A stretch of 64,000 nucleotides of DNA from Winogradskya consettensis. Lineage in GTDB: Bacteria; Actinomycetota; Actinomycetes; Mycobacteriales; Micromonosporaceae. Position 1 is the first letter of the stretch. Every line of letters begins with the position of its first letter. Shown piece by piece: positions 50,479 through 58,599 of the stretch. The stretch lies in assembly GCF_018332715.1 (NCBI RefSeq), contig NZ_BOQP01000020.1, forward strand, positions 1 through 64,000, given 5' to 3'. A program made the position numbers and the translations under genes. The notes beneath the pieces were generated by a model that made no database searches, was not told the origin of the DNA, and saw only the letters and a list, made by a program, of their open reading frames with translations.

Positions 50479-50979
50479 ATGACCCACCCCCACGAAACCG
50501 TTTCCTCGACCCCGCGAAAGCGAAGTCCCCTTCCCTGGGTGCTTCTCGCGGTTTTCATCGTCGCCCTCGGCGTGGTGCTCGTGCCGCGCCTGATCGGCGA
50601 GGACTCCCAGGCCCCGGCACCCGTCGCCGAGTCCGAGGCGGACCCGCTGCTCACCGCGGTCAGCAAGTGCGACCAGGGCAAGCAGCAGTTCCTCAAGCTC
50701 TCCGACAAGAACAAGACGCTGAATGTGAGCGGCGCCGGGAAGAAGTTCCCGGTCGGTCTCAGCGAGGACGGCCTGAACTGCGTGTTCAGCACGCTGAGCA
50801 TCCCGGGCGCACTCAGCGACCGGATGACCACCACGGTCGCCGCCGACGGCAAGCTCGAAGGTGACTGGCCCGGCTTCAGCGTCACGTGGACCAACGACCC
50901 CGACAAGGGCCTCGACTTCACCGTGACGCAGACCGACTTACCGTCGGCCAGGAACAACAAGCACGCGCCGGCCGGCTGA
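50479..50979 (+). CDS. Small membrane-anchored protein of unknown function
   Basis: A 166-residue protein with a short cytoplasmic start, one membrane helix (about 20-38, WVLLAVFIVALGVVLVP) and a roughly 120-residue outer domain with two Cys residues (one in SKCDQGK, one in LNCVFST). Not recognised. GTG at 50476 and ATG at 50479 are alternative starts. The last codons fall in the first, diverged copy of a 41-bp repeat. It converges on the GH3 gene. Confidence 0.6.
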   Translation: MTHPHETVSSTPRKRSPLPWVLLAVFIVALGVVLVPRLIGEDSQAPAPVAESEADPLLTAVSKCDQGKQQFLKLSDKNKTLNVSGAGKKFPVGLSEDGLNCVFSTLSIPGALSDRMTTTVAADGKLEGDWPGFSVTWTNDPDKGLDFTVTQTDLPSARNNKHAPAG

Positions 50980-51061
50980 CTACCGGCCGGGAACAAGCAA
51001 GCACGACGCGGGCCGGCTGATCGTCGGCCGGGAACAGGCAAGCACGACGCAGGCCGGCTGA
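50941..51061. repeat. 41-bp direct repeat overlapping a gene end
   Basis: Two clear 41-bp copies (50980-51020 and 51021-51061), sharing CGGCCGGGAACA and AGCAAGCACGACGC. A diverged 39-bp copy (50941-50979) encodes the C-terminus and stop of the small membrane protein. Confidence 0.85.
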
Positions 51062-51078
51062 CTGCCGGCCTGCGTCGT
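51044..51078. terminator. Bidirectional terminator before the GH3 gene end
   Basis: A perfect 15-bp stem (ACGACGCAGGCCGGC / GCCGGCCTGCGTCGT) with loop TGACT, made partly from the 41-bp repeat, lies between convergent genes. Confidence 0.75.
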
Positions 51079-51086
51079 TGGCGGGC

Positions 51087-53471
51087 CTACAGCGACAGCG
51101 TCGCGGTGAGACGCGGATCGTCGAGGGCATGGGCGGCAGTGATCGCGTACGCGCCCGGCACCGTGTGCCAGCCCTCGTCCCAGACCTGCCAGGTCCGTTC
51201 GGGCAGCGGGATCCGCACGGTGACGGTCTCGCCCGGGTGCGCCGTGACCGGGACGAAACCGGCGAGCCAGCGTTGCGGGCGCCCCGGCAGCACACCCCGC
51301 GGACCGACACCTGAGGGTGCTTCGCCGCTCGGGCCCGCGTACACCTGGACGATCTCACGCCCTGTGCGTGCGCCCGTGTTCGTCAGGGTGACCACAGCCT
51401 CGGTCGCTGTTACCGCGAGTGTCTCGTAGGTCCAGGTCGTGTAGCCCAGCCCGTGCCCGAACGCGTACAGCGGTGGCACGCCGGTGAGGTCCCAGGCGCG
51501 ATAGCCGATCATGACGCCCTCGTCGTAGGAAACGACCCCGTCACGGGGCTGGACCGCGAAGATCGGGCAGTCCTGTTCCCGGCGCGGCCAGGTGGTCGGC
51601 AGCCTTCCGCCGGGTTCCTGGACGCCGAGCAGCACATCGGCGAGTGCGGCGCCCGCCTCCTGGCCGGGGAACCAGGTGAGCACGATCGCCGCGACGTCGT
51701 TCGCCCAGGGCAGGAGGACGGGCGAGCCCGCGTTCACCACGACGATCGTGCGGGGGTTGGCCGCGGCTACGCGTACGACCAGCTCGTCCTGCCGGCCCGG
51801 CAGCGCCAGTGACGTGCGGTCGAAGCCCTCGGACTCGACCTGTTCGGTGGTGCCCACGACCACGATCGCGACATCCGATTCGCGGGCCAGTGCCACCGCC
51901 TCGTCGATCATGCCGTCGGCGGAAACCCCAGGACCCTGGTGGCCGAGCGTCGCGGAGACCGTGTGCGCCAGCCCCGGCTGGATGATCTGCCGCAGCACCA
52001 CTTCCACGGGTACGCCCGAAGCCAGCTCGACGATCGCCCGATGCTCGCGGGGCGACAACAGCAGGTCGGCCCGTCCCGTGCCCGGGGGGTGCAGCGTGCC
52101 CACGTAGAGGTTGTGCCCGTCGACCACCAGCTCGAAGCTGCCGAACCCGGAAACCGCGAACGTGTGCTCACCGGATTCCGAGGGGGTGAACATGGTCCGC
52201 AGTTCGAGCCCGGTCACCTCGGCGGGGGCGATCGCGCCGGGCAGGTCACCGATCCACCGGACCGCCGCCGCCGGCACCTCGAAACGGTGGCCCGCGCCGA
52301 GCAGCGTCACCTCGGTGGGCTGCGGAAGCGCCGGAAGGAACGGCCGCGGATCGGCACCGACGGCGTGCACGACGTCGACGCCCGGCAGTGCGCGGCTCAG
52401 CCCCTCGAACGGGGAGATCACGTGCGGCGGGGTCACCTGCGCGCTGCCGCCGCCGAGGACCCGGGCGTCGGTGGCGAGCGCCCCGATCACCGCGATCTTC
52501 GTCAGCGCCGCGGCTTCGAGCGGAAGCGCGTAGTGCTCGTTGCGTGCGAGCACGAACGAACGGGCGGCCAGATCGTGCGCCACCGAGTCGCCGTCGAGCT
52601 GCTCCACGTACGGTTCCGTGGCAGCGCCGAGGGCACCGACCCGGGCAGCGAGCCGCAGCACCCTGCGTACCTTGTCATCGATCAGCTCTTCGGCCACCTC
52701 GCCGGAGCGGACCGCCGCGACCAGCTTGTCCCCCCACGGGTTCTCCAGGGCCGGCATGGCGATGTCGAGACCGCCGAGCGCGGCACCCACCGTGTCCCTC
52801 GCCGCGCGCCAGTCGGAGACGACGACCCCGTCGAAGCCCCACTCGTCCTTGAGCACGTCCGACTGCAGCGGCCCGTTCGACGCCATCGACAGCCCGTTGA
52901 CGCCGTTGTACGCGCTCATCACGCCCCAGCCGCCGGCCTGCACGACCCGCTCGAACGGCGCCAGGTAGACCTCGCGCAGCGCGCGCGCACCGATACGTAC
53001 GTCGACGGTCATCCGCTCGGTCTCGAAGTCGTTGCCGACCAGATGCTTCACCGTGGTGCCCACGCCGTGGTCCTGGACGCCGAGCACAAAACCCACCGCG
53101 ATCTCGCCGGACAGCAGAGGATCCTCGGAGTAGCACTCGAAGTGCCGCCCGCCCAGCGGCGTGCGCTGCAGGTTCACCGTCGGTCCCAGCAACACGTGCA
53201 CGCCCTTGCGCCGCGACTCCTGGCCGAGTAATCGACCCGCCGTACGCGCCATCGCGGGGTCCCACGTCGCGGCGAGCGCCGTGGGGGAGGGCAGGGCGAT
53301 CGAAGGGTCGTCCGGCGCCCAGCCCGTGCCGCGTACGCCGATCGGCCCGTCGGACATGACCAACGAGCGCAGCCCGATGCGCGGTATCGCGGGCAGTGAC
53401 CAGAAGTCCTGCCCCGCGAGCAGCGACACCTTCTCCTCGAGGGTCAACTGCTTGACCAGTTCATCAGTCAT
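51087..53471 (-). CDS. Glycoside hydrolase family 3 beta-glucosidase with PA14 insert
   Basis: A 794-residue GH3 enzyme with no signal peptide, so probably cytoplasmic. The N-terminal barrel carries LVMSDGPIGVRG, KHLVGNDFETERM and the nucleophile Asp in VVVSDWRAARDT (about 220). The second domain begins around ARSFVLARNEHYALPL. A PA14-like domain (FTPSESGEHTFAVSGFGSFELVVDG) is inserted in it, followed by an FnIII-like C-terminus (VTLTNTGARTGREIVQVY). The likely role is hydrolysis of beta-linked glucosides or related sugars. The ATG at 53471 has GGGAG 7 bases upstream. Confidence 0.92.
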   Translation of the reverse strand: MTDELVKQLTLEEKVSLLAGQDFWSLPAIPRIGLRSLVMSDGPIGVRGTGWAPDDPSIALPSPTALAATWDPAMARTAGRLLGQESRRKGVHVLLGPTVNLQRTPLGGRHFECYSEDPLLSGEIAVGFVLGVQDHGVGTTVKHLVGNDFETERMTVDVRIGARALREVYLAPFERVVQAGGWGVMSAYNGVNGLSMASNGPLQSDVLKDEWGFDGVVVSDWRAARDTVGAALGGLDIAMPALENPWGDKLVAAVRSGEVAEELIDDKVRRVLRLAARVGALGAATEPYVEQLDGDSVAHDLAARSFVLARNEHYALPLEAAALTKIAVIGALATDARVLGGGSAQVTPPHVISPFEGLSRALPGVDVVHAVGADPRPFLPALPQPTEVTLLGAGHRFEVPAAAVRWIGDLPGAIAPAEVTGLELRTMFTPSESGEHTFAVSGFGSFELVVDGHNLYVGTLHPPGTGRADLLLSPREHRAIVELASGVPVEVVLRQIIQPGLAHTVSATLGHQGPGVSADGMIDEAVALARESDVAIVVVGTTEQVESEGFDRTSLALPGRQDELVVRVAAANPRTIVVVNAGSPVLLPWANDVAAIVLTWFPGQEAGAALADVLLGVQEPGGRLPTTWPRREQDCPIFAVQPRDGVVSYDEGVMIGYRAWDLTGVPPLYAFGHGLGYTTWTYETLAVTATEAVVTLTNTGARTGREIVQVYAGPSGEAPSGVGPRGVLPGRPQRWLAGFVPVTAHPGETVTVRIPLPERTWQVWDEGWHTVPGAYAITAAHALDDPRLTATLSL

Positions 53472-53542
53472 GGAAGCGCTCCCATCCGTGGTAACGGGCA
53501 TGATCCTACGTACGCGTAAGTCGCCGCTCTAGGATCATCGCG

Positions 53543-54943
53543 GTGACTTCCGAACGCTTGATCCTCGCCCAGCGACGCCTCGAACGGGCAGCCCGACGTG
53601 CCCAGGCCGACGGAAGAGTGCCCGCGCTCTCCGCCGCCCTGTACCGCGCGGACCGTGACCCGTGGACATTCACCGTCGGTGACTCCGGCAACGAGGCCCA
53701 CCCGCTGGACGACGACAGCCGCTTCCGCATCGGATCGGTCACCAAGACATTCACCGCGGTGCTGGTCCTGCAGGCCCGCGACGACGGCCTGCTCGACCTC
53801 GACGACCCGATCTCCGCGCACCTCGACGTCCCCGCCCACGGCACCGCGACGATCCGCCGGTTGCTCTCCCACACCGCGGGCTTCCAGCGCGAACCGCACG
53901 GCGACGTCTGGGACACCCTCATCGCCCCCGGTGACCGGCAGCTCCTCGACGACCTCGCCCGGGCCGAGCGGGTGCTGCCCAACAGCCGCCGCTTCCACTA
54001 CTCCAACCTCGGCCTGGCCGTCCTGGGCCAGCTCGTCGCCGCACTGCGCGGTGGCACCTGGGACTCGGTCCTGCGAGAACGCATCCTCGACCCGCTCGGC
54101 CTCAGCGCGACCACCGTCGAGCCCACGGCCGACGCGGCCGTCGGCTACCTGGTCGACGCCTACTCCGACACCGCCCGCCCCGAACCGCAGCTCGAACTCG
54201 GCGGGGCGTCCCCGGCCGCCCAGATCTGGAGCACGGCGGGTGACATGGCCCGCTGGGCGGCGTTCCTGACCAGCCCCGACATCATCGACCCCGGCGCACA
54301 GGTGCTCGCCCCGGCCAGCCTCGACGAGATGCGCTGGCCGCTCACCACCACCGACGAGACGCTCTGGTCCGGCGGCTTCGGCCTCGGCCTGATCCTGGTC
54401 CCGCAGGGCAAGCGGGTCGTGCACGTCGGCCATGACGGCGCGATGCCCGGCTTCCTCGCGGGTGTCTACGGCCGTCGCGGCGGCGAAGGCAACCCGGGCG
54501 CGCTCGGCGCGGCGGTCCTCGGCTCCTCGGGCACGGCCGGTGAGATCAACGACCTTGTCCACGAGCTGTTGCGGATCGCGGTGGAGGAGGACCCGGCGGA
54601 GATCCAGCCGTGGAAGCCGGGCCCGGCTGCCCCGCCGGAATACCGCTCGATCCTGGGCCCGTGGTGGAGCGAGGGCATGCAGTTCGTCTTCGCCTGGCAC
54701 GACGGCGCGCTGCAGGCCCGCGGTGCCGAGGCCCCGGTGGACCGCCCACCGGCGATCTTCCGGCCGCTTCCCGAGAACCCCGACCTGCTGCGTACGCTCT
54801 CCGGCCGCGAAGCCGGCGAGCTGCTCCGCCTGACCCGCGACGAGGACGGCGCGGTGGTCCGGATGCACTGGGCGACGTACCGCTTCACCCGCATCCAGGA
54901 GACCTTCGACAACATCCCCGTCTCGTACGGCCCCGACGTCTGA
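53543..54943 (+). CDS. Serine hydrolase, class C beta-lactamase/DD-peptidase fold
   Basis: A 466-residue protein. Active-site motifs are SVTK (RIGSVTKTFTA, Ser about 69), YSN (HYSNLGLAVLGQL, about 152) and HVGHDGAMPG as the third box. A roughly 110-residue C-terminal domain follows. It has no signal peptide, so it is more likely an esterase or peptidase than a secreted beta-lactamase. The GTG start is 71 bp from the divergent GH3 gene; the two may share a regulatory region. Confidence 0.85.
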   Translation: MTSERLILAQRRLERAARRAQADGRVPALSAALYRADRDPWTFTVGDSGNEAHPLDDDSRFRIGSVTKTFTAVLVLQARDDGLLDLDDPISAHLDVPAHGTATIRRLLSHTAGFQREPHGDVWDTLIAPGDRQLLDDLARAERVLPNSRRFHYSNLGLAVLGQLVAALRGGTWDSVLRERILDPLGLSATTVEPTADAAVGYLVDAYSDTARPEPQLELGGASPAAQIWSTAGDMARWAAFLTSPDIIDPGAQVLAPASLDEMRWPLTTTDETLWSGGFGLGLILVPQGKRVVHVGHDGAMPGFLAGVYGRRGGEGNPGALGAAVLGSSGTAGEINDLVHELLRIAVEEDPAEIQPWKPGPAAPPEYRSILGPWWSEGMQFVFAWHDGALQARGAEAPVDRPPAIFRPLPENPDLLRTLSGREAGELLRLTRDEDGAVVRMHWATYRFTRIQETFDNIPVSYGPDV

Positions 54944-55160
54944 GCCGCATTGATCTTCGTTCGCCCCCGATCCCGCACGAGCTGGGGGCCTGATCCCGCA
55001 CGAGCTGGGGGAGAGTCTCGACACAGCGGCGCGGAAACCGGCGGTAATGGCCTCGGCGAGGTCGTGCCCGAGCGGATACGATGGCACGCGATCCTTACGC
55101 GCCGCCGTCAAGGCGGAGACGAGACAGAGAGCAGGTGGCGTAGGCCGTACGGCCGCCCCT

Positions 55161-56204
55161 ATGACCGGCACCGAACACAGCAGCGCTGCCGCTCGGGTGC
55201 AGACCAAGATCTCGGTCGCTGACCCGAAGATCATGGTCAACCTGCTCGGCCCCAAGGACGAGATCCTCCGGCTCGTCGAGCGCACCCTCGTGAGCGACGT
55301 GCACGTGCGCGGCAACGAGATCACCATCACCGGTGCTCCGGCGGACAACGCCACCGCGGAGCGGCTCTTCTCCGAGCTCATCGAGCTCATCGAGAAGGGC
55401 GAGACGCTCACCGTCGACGCCGTGCGCCGCACGGCCTCGATGCTGGAGCAGAACACCACCGAGCGGCCCGCCGAGGTCCTCACCCTCAACATCCTGTCCC
55501 GGCGCGGACGCACCATCCGCCCCAAGACCCTCGGCCAGAAGCACTACGTCGACGCCATCGACGAGAACACGATCGTGTTCGGCATCGGCCCCGCCGGTAC
55601 CGGCAAGACGTACCTCGCCATGGCCAAGGCCGTGCAGGCCCTGCAGGCCAAACAGGTCAGCCGGATCATCCTCACCCGCCCGGCCGTCGAGGCCGGCGAG
55701 CGCCTCGGCTTCCTCCCGGGCACGCTCAACGAGAAGATCGACCCCTACCTGCGCCCCCTGTACGACGCCCTGCACGACATGCTCGACCCCGAGACCATCC
55801 CCCGCCTCATGCAGGCGGGCACGATCGAGGTCGCCCCTCTGGCCTACATGCGTGGTAGGACATTGAACGACGCGTTCATCATTCTCGACGAGGCGCAGAA
55901 CACGACTCCCGAGCAGATGAAGATGTTCCTGACCCGGCTCGGGTTCGGCGCGAAGATCGTGGTGACCGGTGACGTCACGCAGGTCGACCTGCCCGGTGGC
56001 ACGACCAGCGGGTTGCGCATCGTGCGGGAGATCCTGAAGGGCGTCGAGGACGTGCACTTCGCCGAGCTGTCCTCGTCCGACGTCGTCCGGCACCGGCTGG
56101 TCGCGGAGATCGTCGACGCGTACGCCCGGTACGACGCCGAGCTGGAGCAGAACGACCAGCAGCCCGTGCGTGCGGTGCCCGGCCGGCCCAACCGCAGGCG
56201 TTGA
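55161..56204 (+). CDS. phoH: PhoH-like ATPase
   Basis: A 347-residue protein. A KH-like N-terminal part (VHVRGNEITITG) is followed by the PhoH ATPase with Walker A FGIGPAGTGKTYLAMA (about 143-158), ILTRPAVEAGERLGFLPG, and Walker B AFIILDEAQNTTPEQMK. It is linked to RNA metabolism together with YbeY, which follows, as in most actinobacteria. The ATG at 55161 is chosen from the family start; the frame is open 114 bases further upstream. The 217-bp gap before it shows no gene. Confidence 0.93.
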   Translation: MTGTEHSSAAARVQTKISVADPKIMVNLLGPKDEILRLVERTLVSDVHVRGNEITITGAPADNATAERLFSELIELIEKGETLTVDAVRRTASMLEQNTTERPAEVLTLNILSRRGRTIRPKTLGQKHYVDAIDENTIVFGIGPAGTGKTYLAMAKAVQALQAKQVSRIILTRPAVEAGERLGFLPGTLNEKIDPYLRPLYDALHDMLDPETIPRLMQAGTIEVAPLAYMRGRTLNDAFIILDEAQNTTPEQMKMFLTRLGFGAKIVVTGDVTQVDLPGGTTSGLRIVREILKGVEDVHFAELSSSDVVRHRLVAEIVDAYARYDAELEQNDQQPVRAVPGRPNRRR

Positions 56205-56360
56205 CGCTCCGGAAACACCGGGAAGCGCACAATGTAGGGCAGACAACTTCAGATGTAACGGCCCGGACCAGTTCTCTACTGGCCCGGGCCGCACCACCGA
56301 GTACCTTCACCGCCGGGTCCACCGGCGATGGGACCGATCGAATCAGGGGTAAAGCACCAC

Positions 56361-56834
56361 ATGTCCATCGAGATCGCCAACGAGTCGGGAGTCGAGGTCG
56401 AGACCGACGCGATTCTCGCGGTGGCCCGGCACGCACTCGAGGAGATGGGGGTCAACCCGCTCGCCGAGTTGTCGATCCTGCTCGTCGACATCGACTACAT
56501 GACCGAGCTCAACCATCGGTGGATGGGCAGCGACGGCCCGACCGACGTGCTCGCCTTCCCGATGGACGAGGGCAGCGTCGACCACGGCCCCGGCGAGGCC
56601 GGCACCGGTGAGCCCGCCCTGCTCGGTGACATCGTGCTCGCCCCCGAGGTGGCCGCGAAACAGGCCGTCACCGCCGGTCACTCGGCCGCCGACGAGCTCC
56701 ACCTGCTCACCGTGCACGGTGTGCTGCACCTGCTCGGTTACGACCATGCCGAGCCGGACGAGGAGCGCGAGATGTTCGCCCTGCAGGCACGGCTGCTGCA
56801 GAGCTGGCGCTCCGGGCGGCGGACCGGCGGTTAG
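56361..56834 (+). CDS. ybeY: Endoribonuclease YbeY (rRNA maturation factor)
   Basis: A 157-residue protein with the zinc motif HGVLHLLGYDH (HxxxHLxGYDH, about 116-126) and DVLAFPMD. It acts in 16S rRNA 3'-end processing and ribosome quality control. The middle contains a short Gly/Glu insertion (HGPGEAGTGEP). It starts at the ATG at 56361 after phoH, with the corC-like gene 3 bp downstream. Confidence 0.93.
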   Translation: MSIEIANESGVEVETDAILAVARHALEEMGVNPLAELSILLVDIDYMTELNHRWMGSDGPTDVLAFPMDEGSVDHGPGEAGTGEPALLGDIVLAPEVAAKQAVTAGHSAADELHLLTVHGVLHLLGYDHAEPDEEREMFALQARLLQSWRSGRRTGG

Positions 56835-56837
56835 CCG

Positions 56838-58235
56838 ATGGACCCCTCTTCAGCACTACCGACCCTGAGATCCGGCTCCCTGCTGGCCGAGGGCGCCGCC
56901 GCGGGGCTGCCCGACGTCCAGCTGATCGTCTACGCGGTCATCCTGGTCTTCCTGGCCGGGCTGGCGTCGATGACCGATGCCGCGCTCGCCACCGTCTCGC
57001 CCGCGCGGGCCGCGGAGATGGCCCGTGAGGGTCAGCGCGGCGCCGCGGCGCTGGCCGCCGTCGCCGGGGACGTCGTCCGGCATCTGAATCTTCTGCTGCT
57101 GCTCCGGCTCATCTGCGAGCTGACCGCGACGACCCTGGTCGCGCTGGTCGCCGTCGACAGCTGGGGCGTCGGCTGGCGGGCCGCGCTCGTCACCGCGGGC
57201 GCGATGACGCTGGTCAGCTTCGTGGTTGTCGGGGTCGCGCCGCGCACGGTCGGGCGCCAGCACGCGTACGCCGTGGGTAAGGCCACCGCGCCGCTCGTGC
57301 GGTGGATCGGGCGGGTGCTCAACCCGCTGGCGTCGCTGCTGATCCTGATCGGTAACGCCGTCACGCCCGGTAAGGGTTTCCCCGAGGGGCCGTTCGGCAG
57401 CCAGGTCGAGCTGCGCGAGCTGGTCGACCTCGCCGAGCAGCGCGGCGTCGTGGAGCACGGCGAGCGCGAGATGATCCACTCGGTGTTCGCGCTGGGTGAC
57501 ACGATCGCGCGCGAGGTGATGGTTCCGCGTACCGAAATGGTGTGGATCGAGGCGCCGAAGACGCTGCAGCAGGCGCTGTTCCTGTTCCTGCGCTCCGGCT
57601 TCTCGCGGATCCCGGTGATCGGCGAGAGCGTCGACGACGTGCTCGGCGTGCTCTACCTGAAGGACGTCATCCGGCGCACCCAGAACGGCGACCCCGAGGC
57701 CCCGGCCATCGCGGTCGCCGAGCTGATGCGTTCCGCGACGTTCGTGCCGGAGTCCAAGCCCGTCGACGACCTGCTCTCGGAGATGCAGGCCGCCCGCACC
57801 CACCTCGTGATCGTGGTCGACGAGTACGGCGGCACGGCGGGCCTGGTCACGATCGAGGACATCCTCGAGGAGATCGTCGGCGAGATCACCGACGAGTACG
57901 ACGTCGAGCGCCCGCCGGTCGAGCACCTGGACGACGGCGCGGTGCGGGTCACCGCCCGGCTGCCGATCGAGGACCTCGGCGAGATCTTCGGCGTGGAACT
58001 GCCCGCGGACGAGGTCGAGACCGTCGGCGGCCTGCTCGCCCAGACCCTGGGCCGGGTGCCGATCCCCGGTGCGACCGTCGACGTCGGCGGCCTGCACCTG
58101 ATCGCGGAAGGCACGACCGGCCGCCGCAACCGCATTGACTCGGTGCTCGTACGTCGCATCGAGACGCCGTCGGACAACTCCGACGGCGAAGAGAACGCCC
58201 CCGAGACCGAGGAAAGACAGCACGCCGATGCCTGA
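56838..58235 (+). CDS. CNNM/CorC-family transporter (DUF21-CBS-CorC_HlyC)
   Basis: A 465-residue protein. The N-terminal DUF21 membrane domain has about four helices (about 30-175). A CBS pair follows (VMVPRTEMVWIEAPKTLQQALFLFLRSGFSRIPVIGE and HLVIVVDEYGGTAGLVTIEDILEEIVGEI), then a CorC_HlyC domain (about 350-430). The family is annotated as hemolysin or Mg/Co efflux; a magnesium or ion-transport role is the better-supported reading. It sits in the conserved ybeY-era segment and overlaps the next gene. Confidence 0.9.
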   Translation: MDPSSALPTLRSGSLLAEGAAAGLPDVQLIVYAVILVFLAGLASMTDAALATVSPARAAEMAREGQRGAAALAAVAGDVVRHLNLLLLLRLICELTATTLVALVAVDSWGVGWRAALVTAGAMTLVSFVVVGVAPRTVGRQHAYAVGKATAPLVRWIGRVLNPLASLLILIGNAVTPGKGFPEGPFGSQVELRELVDLAEQRGVVEHGEREMIHSVFALGDTIAREVMVPRTEMVWIEAPKTLQQALFLFLRSGFSRIPVIGESVDDVLGVLYLKDVIRRTQNGDPEAPAIAVAELMRSATFVPESKPVDDLLSEMQAARTHLVIVVDEYGGTAGLVTIEDILEEIVGEITDEYDVERPPVEHLDDGAVRVTARLPIEDLGEIFGVELPADEVETVGGLLAQTLGRVPIPGATVDVGGLHLIAEGTTGRRNRIDSVLVRRIETPSDNSDGEENAPETEERQHADA

Positions 58236-58599
58236 CCAGACCATTCCAGCTCCCCCCGCGGACACCGAACTCAGTGCGGAGGACGCGAAGCTGGTCACCC
58301 TGGCCCGCGGAGCCCGCGCCCGGGTGGGTGCCGCCGAGGGAGCATCGGTACGCGACCAGGACGGCCGCACCTATGCCGCGGCGACGGTGTCGCTCCCGAG
58401 CCTGAAACTGACCGCACTCCAGCTCGCGGTGGCGTCCGCGGTGGCCGCCGGCGCCAGCAAGATCGAGGCCGCAGCGGTGACCACCGAGGCGGACACCCTG
58501 GACGAGTCCGGCCGCGCGGCCGTGCGGGACCTGACGGCCGACGCGCCGATCCACGTCGCCGGCCCGACCGGCACGCTGCTGGGAACGGTGATCCGATGA
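58228..58599 (+). CDS. Cytidine-deaminase-like protein lacking the zinc site
   Basis: A 123-residue protein in the position where actinobacteria usually carry a gene labelled cytidine deaminase. The fold is suggested by VRDQDGRTYAAATVSLPSLKLTALQLAVASAVAAGASKIEAAAV. However, the H/C-A-E motif is absent (LKLTALQ) and so is the PCxxC motif (LDESGRAAV), so the protein has no Cys ligands. It cannot be a classical deaminase; it may have a structural or regulatory role. It overlaps corC by 8 bases and era by ATGA. Confidence 0.8.
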   Translation: MPDQTIPAPPADTELSAEDAKLVTLARGARARVGAAEGASVRDQDGRTYAAATVSLPSLKLTALQLAVASAVAAGASKIEAAAVTTEADTLDESGRAAVRDLTADAPIHVAGPTGTLLGTVIR

